A DNA stretch of 64,000 bases from Kappaphycus alvarezii (taxonomy: Eukaryota; Rhodophyta; Florideophyceae; Gigartinales; Solieriaceae). Below the pieces are notes generated by a model, which saw only the letters and a program-made list of their open reading frames with translations, had not been told where the DNA came from and ran no database searches. The translations under genes were made by a program, and so were the position numbers. Below are positions 34,200 through 45,865 of the stretch, piece by piece (position 1 is the stretch's first letter; each line of letters opens with the position of its first letter). The stretch is from NCBI GenBank assembly GCA_002205965.3, contig NADL03000624.1, positions 1,228,440 to 1,292,439 of the forward strand, given 5' to 3'.

Positions 34200-37082
34200 C
34201 CAATGATACCTTGTACTCTGCGAAAGTCACCACACTCTCGACATGGCACGAGAGAATGGCTCATGTAAGCAAGCAGGGCATTGCATCTATGGTAAGGAAC
34301 AATGTTGTGGACGGCGTGCAGATCAGTGGCTCGAATACATCCGAATATGCACTCATGCGTTCATGGAAAGGCTCATCGTTCTGCAGTGCCGAAGGAACGC
34401 ACGACTGGTAGAGCTGAAGCGATGTTAGACCTTGTTCACAGTGACGTGTGTGGACCTATGGAGGTTTCTTCTGTTGGAGGGGCACGCTACTTTGTCACCT
34501 TCACGGACGATCACTCTTCCTGGGTTACCGTCTACATGATGCAGCGAAAGTCAGAGGTCTTTGATAAATATAAACTGTTCCAAGCTCGTAGCGAAGCCCA
34601 TACTGGGCGTCGCATTGGCATTCTTCGTTCAGATCGAGGGGAGAATATATGTCCACTGCATTCAAGGACTACCTTGCGAGCGCGGCACAAAACATGAGCT
34701 TAGTGCAGTGGAGTCACCTGAACAGAATGGTGTTTCAGAGCGGCTGAACCGAACACTGATGGATCTGGTTCGGTCATGCTACATGCAAAGAGTCTGCCAA
34801 AACAGTTCTGGGCCGAAGCTCTGGCGACTGCTGTATACATCCGAAACAGAGTTACAACTCGGCACTTCCAAGCCACACGACCCCGCATCATATATGGTAC
34901 GGTCGCAAGCCCAATTTGTCGCACCTTCGTACGTTCGGAAGCAAATGTTGGTACACCGTCCCGGCAAGTCATTGAGTAAGCTTGACAACCGAGCACGGGA
35001 AGCAATTATGCTTGGATATGCGGAAGCCAGCAAAGCTTACAAACTGTGGGATCCTGAATTACACAAGGTAGTTGTTTCCAGAGATGTCAGATTCAGTGAG
35101 AGCGAAACCTGCCAGTCTGAAATAAATGAGAAAGAATCAGATGAGTATCTCTCAATTAGCCGATGAGGATCTTGTAAGTCTCGGCGTTGAACAGGATGCT
35201 CAAGTCCGGCTTCCTACACCGGACACAGTCGAAATAACTGCAGCTTCGAGACAAGATATTCAGGGACAAGGAATGACCAGGCTAATGTTGGAAACGACCC
35301 AACGGTCGCCGAAAACGTAGGTACAGATAACGAAATCCCTGACCCCCTGAGGTGTCTGTAGCTCCTCGGAGATCTGAAAGGATTCGAAGAGCCCCAAATG
35401 CTTGGTGGAGATCAAACATATCCTTGACACCTAATGACACGGCTCTCGTTACAAATGTTGTCAACATCTCGTACCGACACGCGGCGACAGGACCGGACGC
35501 AGACTTTTGGAAGTCCGCCATCGAGTCCGAGCGAGACTCGATCTTCGGAACAAAACATGGAAGTTAGTCCCACGTTTGGAGGCCTCAAACATTCTGACTC
35601 CAAAATGGGTGTTTGCAATAAAAGATGCCCAGGACTCCAACGGAGGCTTTTCCCGAAAATCGAAGGCGCGTCTTGTCGCTCGTGGTTTCCAACAGGTGAA
35701 AGGGGTAGATTATAATGAGACGTACGCCCCTGTCGTGAAGCTCACGTCAATTCGGGTGCTTTTGGCACTTGTCGCACATCAGGACCTGGAGCTGCATCAA
35801 ATGGACGTTAAGACGGCATTTCTGAACGGTGATGTGGAGGAGGACGTGTACATGGAACAGCCTGATGGATTTAAGGACGCCTCGAAACCAAATCATGTCT
35901 GCAAATTTCTGAAGGCCTTGTATGGTTTGAAACAGGCACATAGGCGGTGGCACCAGAAAATCGATGATTTTCTTGTTGATGGGCTCAAATTCAAAAGTAG
36001 CACTAATGATCCCTGTGTTTATGTAAAATTTGACCCGACCTCCGACTCAATCATGATTATCCTCCTGTATGTTGATGACTTGCTGCTTGCAGGAAACAAC
36101 ATGGAGGCGATTGCATGGATGAAGGGGGAGCTGAACCGCCGTTTTGAAATGAAAGATTTGGGCGAAGCGAGAATGGTTGTTGGGCTTGAAATTTCTCGCC
36201 GGAGATCCGAACGATCCTTGTGTTTATCCCAGCCACGGTTTGTAGACAGCGTTTTAGAGCGATTTGGAATGCAGAATTGTAGACCTGTTCCAACTCCTAT
36301 GAATCTAAACACTGACGAGTTGAACGTGGATCGGTCGGTAGATACGGGTAGTGATGCTCGGACAGATGCTCCATACAGGAGCCATTGGAGCTCTCATGTA
36401 TTTGTCTGTTGGAACACGACCTGATATATCTTATGCGGTTGGCAAACTTGCACGTTTCTGCGAAGAACCAAGAGAGAAGCATTGGTTAGCAGTAAAAAGA
36501 GTGTTAAGGTATCTCGCTGGGACCAAAGATTTAGGTCTTGTGTTCCGAGGGAATGCTGATCTGGGCTTGTCTGCATACTGTGACTCGGATTGGGCCGGAG
36601 ATGTGTCCGATCGCAAATCGACGAGTGGTTTCGTGTTTCGCATGGCTGGAAGTGGGGTAAGTTGGTGCTCGCGAAAGCAAACGGTTGTCGCAGCTTCGTC
36701 ATGTGAGGCCGAATACATTTCGTTAACTGCAGCAAGTAAAGAAGCAATATGGCTGAGACGTGTCGTTCGGGACATCCTTGAAACCTGGACATCGCTGGGC
36801 ATGAAAGCACTTGGAATTGATCATGCTACTACAATATACAGCGATAACCAGGGGGCTATGGAGCTCGCTCGAAACGAGAGCACCAACAGACGCAACAAGC
36901 ACATTGATATTGCATACCACTTTGTAAGAGATGCAGTTGTGCGTAAAGAGGTGGACTTGGTGTACGTGCCAACAACTGAAAATGTTGCTGACGCTTTGAC
37001 AAAACCACTAGGGCGAGTTCAGATGACAAAACTTGTTAGACTGATTGTGATGGGTAGTAAGGGGGAGCATAAATTAATGTAA
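34200..37082 (+). pseudogene. B2 integrase, reverse transcriptase and RNase H
   Basis: Integrase motifs (WHERMAHVSKQG, HSDVCGPMEV, SPEQNGVSERLNRT) lie at about 34240-34770. The RT (35507-36420) has [19 protein letters not shown] and LLYVDDLLLAG. RNase H (36350-37082) has SDWAGDVSDRKSTSGF, CEAEYISLTAASKEA and NRRNKHIDIAYHFVRDAV, and ends with the copia-typical TENVADALTKPLGR. The RT and RNase H parts are long and open; the integrase part is more damaged. Several breaks overall. Confidence 0.8.
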
Positions 37083-37103
37083 AAACAATGTGATCGAGGG
37101 GAG

Positions 37104-38308
37104 TGTTGAAAAAGGGATAGAATGCATGCGATCCCATGGTTTTTAGTTGCCACCTGGACACGTGTACACTTGTAGCATGAAAAAGCGAGTTGCACCCTTC
37201 TTCTGTGTGTACACCTATGACACGTGTAAAATGGGCCAAATCGAAAGTTGCCTGGGACGAAAGCCATTTTCGGGCAACTCAAAATCACGGCGCATTTTGC
37301 CTTTTTCAAACCACTTGGTATTCTGCCCTCTGATTGGCTGCTAGATACGCCTCCATACCACTCACATCGCTCCAAGTGGCGATCTGAGCTGATCATTGTG
37401 GAGCATTCTGACACTTGGCATGTTATGGTTGGTTGATGGTTTGTCTCTATTCTAGGCTCAAAGTACTGTACCATGTGTCATGTGTACTGTCTCCTATGTG
37501 GCATACGTGTACTGTCGTCGTACTTGTCGTACGTGTACAAGTAAACAGTGGTTTCTATATTTATCCTATAGTTGCCTGGACTGGCTGCATACAGTTTACA
37601 CTATACTCATTATACTGGCTGCTACAAATCACTCTTGCACAAGTATGCAGCCAAAGTATGTTGATGCAGCCACGTTGCTTTTACAGTATTGCACGTATAG
37701 CACGTAAGGCTTAATTCACGTTGAACGGCCTGCATGAGATTTACGTACTGTTACGTAACAACGTGAGACAAGCCCGCCAAAAATTGTTTTCTACTTTTAT
37801 GATATTTAAGTTCCCGCCTTAAGTTCCCGCCTTTGGGTTCTGTTACAGGCCGAGAGATTACAGTTGCGTTGGGGGTCACGTAAGGCATAATTCACGGGTT
37901 GACTGTTTTAGTGTACGTTTACGTAACAGAACATGCATGGCTAGCATGCACGCAATGTTACTTACGTTTTGAATATCGGTAATTATGAATTTCCCGCGCA
38001 TGCAAATCAGGGATTCTGAGGCATCTCGGCTTGGGTAGGCTATAGGATCAACAAAGATAGTACTGCAAATGTAGATTTTGCTACTTTCATTTTGCTGTCA
38101 AAAGCCGAAGTGAGTACCGGCAAACAGTATATAGTTGTAGTCTAATAGCTCACCAAGTAAAGAAGAGGTACGGACTTGCCTTTGATTTCAACACCAACCT
38201 CACCCTTGCCGTTCTATCTCCTTTCTGTTTCTTTATCCATCTACACTCTTTCCCTACTTCCTTTTCATTCTCTCTCCTCATCCCTCATCATCCCTGTTCC
38301 TTTCATCA
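37104..38308 (+). repeat. 3' LTR of B2
   Basis: Preceded by the purine-rich TCGAGGGGAG tract. Ends against A LTR sequence (CTGTATTGATGTG). Confidence 0.85.
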
Positions 38309-38587
38309 CTGTATTGATGTGTGTATTGGGCCAACCTATTTACACAAACTTGTCAACTTTGGAAGCAGTTCCAAATTTGCCCCATTGACTGTTATTACCG
38401 GGCCAAGATCTTGAAATCCGCTCAAATGGCTCAGTTTGTGGGATTCTGTTAGTGGACGCAGTGAGTTAGAAAGTAGTTGTAGGTTGTACTTAAGGCCAAG
38501 ATTTTAGAGTTCCGAGTAAATTCTGGGTAGCAAAGCCCGCAACTTCATCTGTCCAGCAAAGTCCTTCACCCTCTCCGATTCCCATTA
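38309..38587 (+). repeat. 5' LTR of A1, second part
   Basis: Resumes the A LTR (CTGTATTGATGTGTG) after B2 and ends ATTCCCATTA directly before the PBS. Confidence 0.8.
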
Positions 38588-38601
38588 GGTTATGGGCCCA
38601 G
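38588..38601 (+). other. Primer-binding site of A1
   Basis: GGTTATGGGCCCAG immediately after the LTR; the same internal initiator tRNA-Met complement as in family B. Confidence 0.8.
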
Positions 38602-38629
38602 TTCAACGCCGTCTCTTTCTCTGAACCCC

Positions 38630-38843
38630 GTAAGTCGCCGTGTGTTTCTGCATTGTTTTTTTTGTCTATCTCAGTCTCTTGATTATGTCTACTCGTTCCG
38701 GTAAGCTATTTGAATAATTCCATTTCTTTGCACATCGAAGTGATTCTCTTTGCACCTTTTGGTTGGTCTAAAGACTCATAATCCCAATAGCTGTTACTGA
38801 CGATCACTTCCACTTCTTGCCTGCTTTTGCGGGGTTGCGCTAG
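38630..38843 (+). other. Two candidate introns in the A1 leader
   Basis: A GTAAGT donor at 38630 and a pyrimidine-rich CTATCTCAG ending at 38674 frame a possible 45-base intron. A second donor, GTAAGC at 38701, with a TACTGAC branch-like motif near 38795 and an acceptor TAG ending at 38843, frames a 143-base intron. The second one places the ATG at 38685 in phase with the zinc-finger frame. Copia is known to use splicing for one of its RNAs; these sites are predictions. Confidence 0.4.
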
Positions 38844-39349
38844 ACTCGGAATTAGCCCTGGTACCCCGAGTGCCCAGGGCTGCGACAGTTAGGACTTTGC
38901 CATCTGTGGGGAGGACAGTTGTGGAATCGATCGAAGTACTCAAACCAGAAGGACCGCCGCCGAAGACGCTCGCGCTTCCCTCGTCTAGGGAAAGGTATAG
39001 GATCCCTCGTAAGTCAGTACCTCTGGACAAGCCAATAAAGAAAGTTCAACGCCTCTCGGCAAAGAAAGCTAAAGCCCTCGCCGATCGAGTTGCCAAGAAG
39101 GAACTAAAGGCTAACCGAAGAGTTCCGCCGAGGAACAAGAGGTACTGCAAGCTCTGTGATATTAGCTGCAATAGCGCACAGACATTCTACGATCACATCA
39201 ATTCTAAGGGTCATAGGACTAGAGAGAAAAACAAGAAAAAGACCCGTAGGTGTACTGCTTGTGATAGAGTGTTCGATTCCCACGAGGTTCTCAAGCGTCA
39301 CGAGAACGGAAAGGAACACTTGAAAGTAGTTTTGTCCCAGAGAATTTAA
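38685..39349 (+). CDS. Two-finger C2H2 (dsRNA-binding type) zinc-finger protein in the A1 leader
   Basis: The frame is open from 38801 to the stop at 39349 but has no ATG of its own. A predicted intron (38701-38843) would start it at 38685, giving about 173 residues. The middle is very basic and helical in character (KKAKALADRVAKKELK). Two fingers follow, CKLC...H-x5-H and CTAC...H-x5-H, each C-x2-C-x12-H-x5-H. That wide His spacing is typical of the U1-like/JAZ/ZNF346 class, which binds dsRNA or structured RNA rather than the x3-4 spacing of classical DNA-binding fingers. It sits between PBS and gag, in gag orientation, 160 bases before the gag ATG. No copia core protein has this fold, so it is either a captured host gene or an accessory element gene. 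It looks whole. Function in the element is unknown. Confidence 0.6.
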
Positions 39350-39420
39350 AGAGATCCATTTGTTTGTTTGAAGCGACGTCTTTGGCCTTTGCTTTAGTCT
39401 AGAGTTTCGTGTGCTGTGTT

Positions 39421-39480
39421 CTTATAGAGGTGGGCTTGCCACTACAAGGGACTATCGGTCCCCGGCTTGGGATCTTCGAA
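39421..39480 (+). promoter_or_regulatory. Conserved gag-proximal leader block of A1 with hairpin
   Basis: Family A counterpart of 32742-32802. The hairpin is at 39445-39469: arms CAAG+GGAC and GTCC+CTTG, loop TATCG, CCGG bulge. The gag ATG is 40 bases further on. Confidence 0.6.
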
Positions 39481-39509
39481 CGGAACATTAGCACCTCTAG
39501 AATATTGCA

Positions 39510-40545
39510 ATGAGTAGCGGAGAAGATCAAGAAGGAGGATCTATGAAGATCGAAAAGCTCACGGATACCAATTTCTACGTGTGGAAACAGAAGATTCCCT
39601 TCGCGATGTGGAACAGTACATTACTGATGGCACCGTTCCTGAAGATGAACAATCTTCCACTTACAAGGCATGGAAGCAAGGCGATCGAAAGGCCCGGGCC
39701 ATCATCGGCCTGTCGCTGTCCGATGATCACCTGGATCATGTGAGAGATGCTGTCACAGCCAAAGAAATGTGGGACGCCATCTTGGAAGTTTTTGAGCGCC
39801 ACACATTACTAAATAAGCTGGCTGCCCGGAGAGACTTCTACACGGTCACCATGCTAGACAATGAGAAAGTTTTACCGTACATAGGACGTGTGCGACACCT
39901 AGCAGCTCGTTTAAGTCAATGGGAGTCATAATTGATGACAAGGAAATGGCTATGGCAGTTCTCAATGGTCTTCCGCAGAGGTTTCAAAATCTCATTGTAG
40001 CGCTTGACGCTCTTGGATCCGAAGATAACACGTTCGGAGTAGATTACGTAAAAATTCGCCTGCTATAAGAGGAGCAACGTGCATCGATGAAGCTTACTAG
40101 AAGGCAGAATCCGCCAAGTTCTGCTCTTATTGGGCAGATCCCTGAGGCAAGGCGTGTTTCGACTTTGACATGCGCCAACTGTGGTCCCAATGGACACTCC
40201 GCTGCCCGCTGCGGGGGAAAGGACATCAACGAAAGGCGACCACCGCCACATGACCGTTTCCTACGTAGACAGTCACAGAAGCCTACTGCGATGATTGCTC
40301 AAGAGAAAGAAGATCCGGAAATTAATGAAGTCGAGTAGATATGTCTGATGAACAAGGTAGATAACTCTGGTATCAACATAACGTCAAACACTTGGCTTAT
40401 CGACTCTGGATGTTCCGCGCACATGACATTTGACAAGAGACTGTTCTCCGACTACAGGGAGGTCTCAAACAGCCGCGTAGAAATGGGAACAAAAGCGTGT
40501 GCAGTAGTAGCTGGAGTCGGGACCGTCCCATCACGCTTTCAGTGA
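39510..40545 (+). pseudogene. A1 gag and protease region
   Basis: From ATG 39510: a capsid domain related to that of B (KIEKLTDTNFYVWKQKI, then DHLDHVRDAVTAKEMWDAIL and FERHTLLNKLAARRDFYT), a zinc knuckle CANCGPNGHSAARC near 40170 and the protease box WLIDSGCSAHMTFD near 40400. Gag coats and packages the RNA; the protease cleaves the polyprotein. Broken at a few points. Confidence 0.75.
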
Positions 40546-41895
40546 ACGGAGTTCAAAAGTCATGCAAGCTCACCAATGTGCTGCACGTTCCAAGCTTTGT
40601 TTTTTCCCTAATTTCTGTACGTAAAATGGTCGATAATGGATTTGACGTTGAGTTCGTTCGTGACAAGTGCACTGTGAAGAGGAGTGGCTGCATCGTGGCT
40701 ACTGCCACAAGTCGAGAAGAGCTGTATGTGCTTGACACATGTAACGAGGTTCATTCGGCGCACAAATCCTTTTTGAAGACATGGCATGAAAGATTGGCCC
40801 ACGTTCACACTCAAGGAATATTGTCCATGGCTCGTAAGAACGTGGTAAGTGGACTTCATATCTCCTCCTCAGATAGAACAAGAGACGCTAGCTCATCTTC
40901 TGACTGTGAATCTGTGACATGTGATGCGTGTGTGTTAGGAAAAGCAACTCGTGCTGTGATTCCTAAACAGCGCTCTGGAGGCAGGACCAAACATTTGCTA
41001 GACTTGGTCCATTCGGACGTCTGCGGCCCACTCCAAGTAAGTCAGTAGGTGGTGCTAGATACTTTGTCACTTTTATCGATGATCACTCAAACTGGAGTGT
41101 TGTCTATCCGAATGAAGAAAAGATGAAACGTTCCATTTTATCAGAAGTTTGCCCAATATGCCTTCACACACACTGGTCAACGCGTGAAAGTGCTTCGATC
41201 TGATCGTGGTGGAGAGTATCTTTCTTCAGAGTTCCAATCCTTTATTGTCACAAGGAACTGTTCATCAAACGACCGCTGCATACACACCTGAACAGAATGG
41301 TGTGGCAGAACGGCTCAATCGTACCCTGATTGATCTCGTCAGGTCTATGCTGTCCCATATGAAGGTTCCAAAAGCTTTTTGGGCTGAAGCTCTGGATAAC
41401 GCAGTTTACGTTCGCAATCGTGTCACGACAAGAGCTTTGGGTGGTCTCGTTACTCCATTTCACCTATGGATGAAGAAAAGGCCCGATGTATCTCACCTAC
41501 GTGTGTTTGGATGTCAATGCTGGTACAAGGTGCCTGGTAATGAGGTGCGTAAACTTGACGACCGCGCAAGAACGGGAATGTTTGTTGGTATCCGCCGGGA
41601 ACTAAGGCCTACAAAATTTGGGATGACAATCTACATCGCATTGTTATTTCCAGGGATGTGCAGTTCGATGAGTCGAGACCAGGGGCTTGCTCTTACGATG
41701 AACTTTTTTCCGATGATAATGACGTGCACGTTGACCCAGAGGAGGCGACCAATACTGACGAAATTGAGTCTGAAACATCTAATGGTGATAATGAACATGG
41801 CATTGAAACAGGGTCACCGGCGGAGGTTGAGAACTTTCAAAGTCAAGGTATTGAGCCCGACTCAACTAATGAGACTTTGCAACCAGAAGAAGTGA
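40546..41895 (+). pseudogene. A1 integrase region
   Basis: Shows the pre-integrase segment (LHVPSFVFSLISVRKMV), the His/Cys finger (WHERLAHVHTQG and CDACVLGK), the DDE core with HSDVCGP and TPEQNGVAERLNRTLIDL, and a C-terminal acidic linker toward RT. It would insert cDNA into the genome. A few breaks are present. Confidence 0.75.
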
Positions 41896-43606
41896 GTGGT
41901 GAGCAAGATGCTGGTCCCGGCGATGTGGAACCTCGCCGCTCCACTCGTTCACGACGCCCACCCGACAGTGGTGGACAGGCCTGGTGGGAACCAGCTTACT
42001 CACACCTTCCTGTGGCGACATCAACATACCGAACTCCTTTAAAGAGGCGATGGATGGACCACAACCAAGTTCTGGCAGAAAGCGATTGATAAGGAGCTAG
42101 AGTCCCAACGCAAAAACAAACCTGGGCACTAGTGCCACGATCGGAAGGTGCCAATATTCTAACTTCTCGCTGGGTATTTACTGTAAAGGACATGCCGGAC
42201 GATAACGGCACGTTGACTCAAAAGGGAAAAGGTCGCCTGGTTGTGCGGGGCTTTCAACAAATTGAGGGGATTGATTACTCAGAGACTTTTGCGCCGGTGA
42301 TCAAATTTACAACGATTCGATTGTTGTTGGCGATTGTAGCCCACTTCGATTTAGAGCTTCATCAAATGGACGTGGTCACGGCCTTTCTGAACGGTGACTT
42401 AGAAGAGGATATTTATATGGAGCAGCCTGAAGGTATCGTTGACTCTTCCAGGCCCAATCATGTTTGCAAACTTCTCAAGGCTATCTATGGTCTTAAGCAA
42501 GCGAGTCGACAATGGCACAAAAAGATAGACGATTTCCTTATTCACACGCTTGGCTTCAAGACTACGAGAAGTGACGCCTGTCTATATACAAACATATCAG
42601 AAAAAGGCGTTATGCTGATTGCCCTATATGTGGATGACTTGCTTCTTGCGGGAAGTGACCTGAAAGCCGTGACCTGGATGAAAGGTGAACTGAACAAGAG
42701 ATTTGAGATGAAAGATTTAGGCGAGGCCAAAAAGTGCATTGGGCTTGAAATAAGTAGAAAAAGGGTCCCTAGACGGATCTATATCTCGCAGACAGAGTAT
42801 GCCAAGTCCATTTTGAAACGTTTTGGTATGGCCAGTTGCAATCCCGTGAGGACTCCGATGGAACAAGGATTACACCCTGAGACGTCAACTAGCCCGTATT
42901 GCGATGTACCATATCGACAGATCATTGGCTGCTTAATGTTTCTTATGGTAGGGTCACGTCCAGATCTTGCATATGTGGTGGGAAAACTGTCCCAACACTG
43001 TGAGAACCCTCGCGAGGACCACTGGCAAGCAGCCAAAAGTTCTGAGATATATCAAAGGAACGCTCTCACTAGGTGTAGTTCTAGATGGAAATCTCCCAGT
43101 GCAAACTCTAGAGGGCTTCAGCGATGCAGACTGGGGTGGTTGCTTGGACTCGAGAAAGTCCACCAGTGGATATGTTTTCAAACTGTGTGGGGGAGCTATT
43201 AGTTGGTCATCTAGGAGACAAACGGTCGTTGCGAAATCCACATGCGAAGCGGAGTATATTGCACTGTGTGAGGCTTGCAAAGAGGCAGCTTGGCTCAGGT
43301 GCCTTCTTGCAGACGCATTGGGAAAGTCGAAAGACAGCACAGTTACAATCGGGTGTGATAATGCTGGTACAATAGCGTTTGCGGGTAACGAAGGAGTGAA
43401 CAGGCGAAATAAGCACATTGACATATCATATCATTTTGTCCGAGATGCTGTGACTCGAAAGATTGTTTCACTGTTTCACGTACCTTCTACAGATATGCCA
43501 GCAGATATACTCACCAAGCCTCTTGGTCGCATTCTATTCATAAAATGCATAAAATCTCTAGGCCTCGAGGGCTGCACGATGCTTAGGTCATGTAATCGAG
43601 GGGGGG
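41896..43606 (+). pseudogene. A1 reverse transcriptase and RNase H
   Basis: RT from about 42130 with WVFTVKDM, QMDVVTAFLNGDLEEDIYM, YGLKQASRQWHKK and ALYVDDLLLAG. RNase H from about 43000 with DADWGGCLDSRKSTSGY, STCEAEYIALCEACKEA and NRRNKHIDISYHFVRDAV, ending with ADILTKPLGR. The polypurine tract TCGAGGGGGGG (43596-43606) directly precedes the 3' LTR. The RT frame is long and open; the region has few breaks. Confidence 0.8.
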
Positions 43607-44643
43607 TGTTGTTGATTTGGCAAGACGATCACATGACCCCACATCGGTGCCAAACCTCATGAAGAGGCATGAGGCATGTTCCACGTGTACACATGCACAC
43701 GATGTTGATTGAAGGGTGGCCGTAAGGCATTTCGGAAGAAATCAAAGTTCCCAGGGACAAAAGCACGATTTGAGAGGTCAGCGATTTAGAGGCAAAATGT
43801 TGATTGTGGGGTGATTTTACGTGGAGTAGGGTACTATAAGTGGATGAGAGTATACTGTATGAGAGATATACTGAGGGAAGCTATGTACACGTGTACGTGG
43901 TGGCAGCTGTGTATGTGATGTACACGAGGTACAGCTAAGAGTAGAAACCTTTTGGATGTGGTGTACACGTACTGTACTAGTGCCAAATGAGGAACTGTAC
44001 TTCGAACTGTACATCGTAATATACCAAGTACTGTACTTCTACTGTACCTAAGTTTGTACAGTAGGAATCAATTATGGCAATACTGTCATGACTGCTAGAA
44101 AGAGTTATTTGATTTTATATTACGTATGAGGTTTCTAATTATGCTATTGGTTTGTACAACTGCATCCAGAAATCAGTTATGTGATTCCATCATACGTATG
44201 TGGTTTCTAGTTATGCTATTGGTTTGTACAACTGGATCCAAAATTCAGTTATGTGATTCCATCATACGTATGTGGTTTCTAGTTATGATATTGATTTGTA
44301 CAACTGCATCCAAAAATCAGTTATGTGATTCCACATACGTATGTGGTTTCTAGTTATGATACTGATTTGTACATCTGCATCCAAAAATCAGTTTATGTGA
44401 TTCCATCATACGTATGTGGTTTCTAGTTATGATACTGATTTGTACAACTGCATCCAAAAATCAGTTATGTGATTTCATCATATGTATGAGGTTCCTGATT
44501 ATGATGAAGATTGGACCGACTGCAAACCAAAATCAGTTATGTGATTCCATTATGTGTATGACGGATTGAGTCCGTCATTCTGGCACAAGGGAATCCGGTT
44601 CCGATAAGTCTGCAAAATAAGGTACTGTATTGATGTGTGTATT
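43607..44643 (+). repeat. 3' LTR of A1, cut at its 3' end
   Basis: Starts TGTTGTTGATTTGG. It has six of the 72-bp repeats (44120-44576) and ends at GTGTGTATT against B3. Confidence 0.85.
44120..44576 (+). repeat. 72-bp tandem repeats with CATACGTATG palindrome, A1 3' LTR
   Basis: Six units, each with CATACGTATG or a close variant, TTTCTAGTTATG, TTGTACAACTGCATCC and ATCAGTTATGTGATT. Other A LTRs have two to six units. Confidence 0.8.
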
Positions 44644-44646
44644 TTA

Positions 44647-45836
44647 TGAAATGAACAGGGATGATGAGGGATGAGGAGAGAGAATGAAAAGGGAAGTAGG
44701 GAAAGAGTGTAGATGGATAAAAGACAGAAAGGAGATAGAATGGCAAGGGTGAGGTTGGTGTTGAAATCAAAGGCAAGTCCGTACCTCTTTTTACTTGGGT
44801 GAGCTATTAGACTACAACTATATACTGTTTGCCGGTACTCACTTCGGCTTCGTGACAGCAAAATGAAAGTAGCAAAATCTACATTTGCAGTACTATCTTT
44901 GTTGATCCTATAGCCTACCCAAGCCGAGATGCCTCAGAATCCGATTTGCATGCGCGGGAAATTCATAATACCGATATTCAAAACGTAAGTAACATTGCGT
45001 GCATGCTAGCCATGCATGTTCTGTTACGTAAACGTACACTAAAACAGTCAACCCATGAATTATGCCTTACGTGACCCCCAACGCAACTGTAATCTCTCGG
45101 CCTGTAACAGAACCCAAAGGCGGGAACTTAAGGCGGGAACTTAAATATCATAAAAGTAGAAAACAATTTTTGGCGGGCTTGTCTCACGTTAAATACGTCA
45201 TGCAGGCCGTTCAACGTGAATTAAGCCTTACGTGCTATACGTGCAATACTGTAAAAGCAACGTGGCTGCATCAACATACTTTGGCTGCATACTTGTGCAA
45301 GAGTGATTTGTATGCAGCCAGTATAATGAGTATAGTGTAAACTGTATGCAGCCAGTCCAGGCAACTATAGGATAAATATAGAAACCACTGTTACTTGTAC
45401 ACGTACGACACCTATAATACTGTACACGTACGACAGAGAGGAGACAGTACACGTATGACACATTGGGTACAGTACTTTGAGCCTAGAATAGAGACAAACC
45501 ATCAACCAACCATAACATGCCAAGTGTCAGAATGCTCCACAATGATCAGCTCAGACATCGCCACTTGGAGCGATGTGAGTGGTATGGAGGCGTATCTAGC
45601 AGCCAATCAGAGGGCAGAATACCAAGTGGTTTGAAAAAGGCAAATGCGCCGTGATTTTGAGTTGCCCGAAAATGGGCTTTCGTCCCAGGCAACTTTCGAT
45701 TTGGCCCATTTTACACGTGTAGTAGGTGTACACACAGAAGAAGGGTGCAACTCGCTTTTTCATGCTACAAGTGTACACGTGTCCAGGTGGCAACTAAAAA
45801 CCATGGGATCGCATGCATTCTATCCCTTTTTCAACA
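44647..45836 (-). repeat. 3' LTR of B3
   Basis: About 1.19 kb; its outer end reads TGAAATGAACAGG on the plus strand. Confidence 0.85.
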
Positions 45837-45865
45837 CTCCCCTCGATCACATTGTTTTTTTTACA

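Larger units (their letters stand above)
30124..38308 (+). mobile_element. Family B copia element B2, inserted in the A1 5' LTR
   Basis: 5' LTR 30124-31353, PBS 31354-31367, leader 31368-32876, gag from 32877, pol to about 37080, 3' LTR 37104-38308. The two LTRs start TGTTGAAAA, end CA, and are near-identical by eye, so the insertion looks recent. A LTR sequence flanks it on both sides, but about 60 bases of that LTR are missing at the site and no 5-bp target duplication is visible. All domains are present in order; the reading frames have several breaks. Confidence 0.85.
29413..44643 (+). mobile_element. Family A copia element A1 (split by B2)
   Basis: 5' LTR 29413-30123 plus 38309-38587, PBS 38588-38601, leader with zinc-finger frame, gag from 39510, pol to about 43600, 3' LTR 43607-44643 (cut short by B3). 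It is the only A copy in the window that keeps its leader. All copia domains are present in order, with several breaks. Confidence 0.8.

Noticed and set aside
38588-38601. Fragment of a tRNA-Met gene
   Set aside because: Only 14 bases match, and they sit directly at LTR edges in four elements. It is a primer-binding site.
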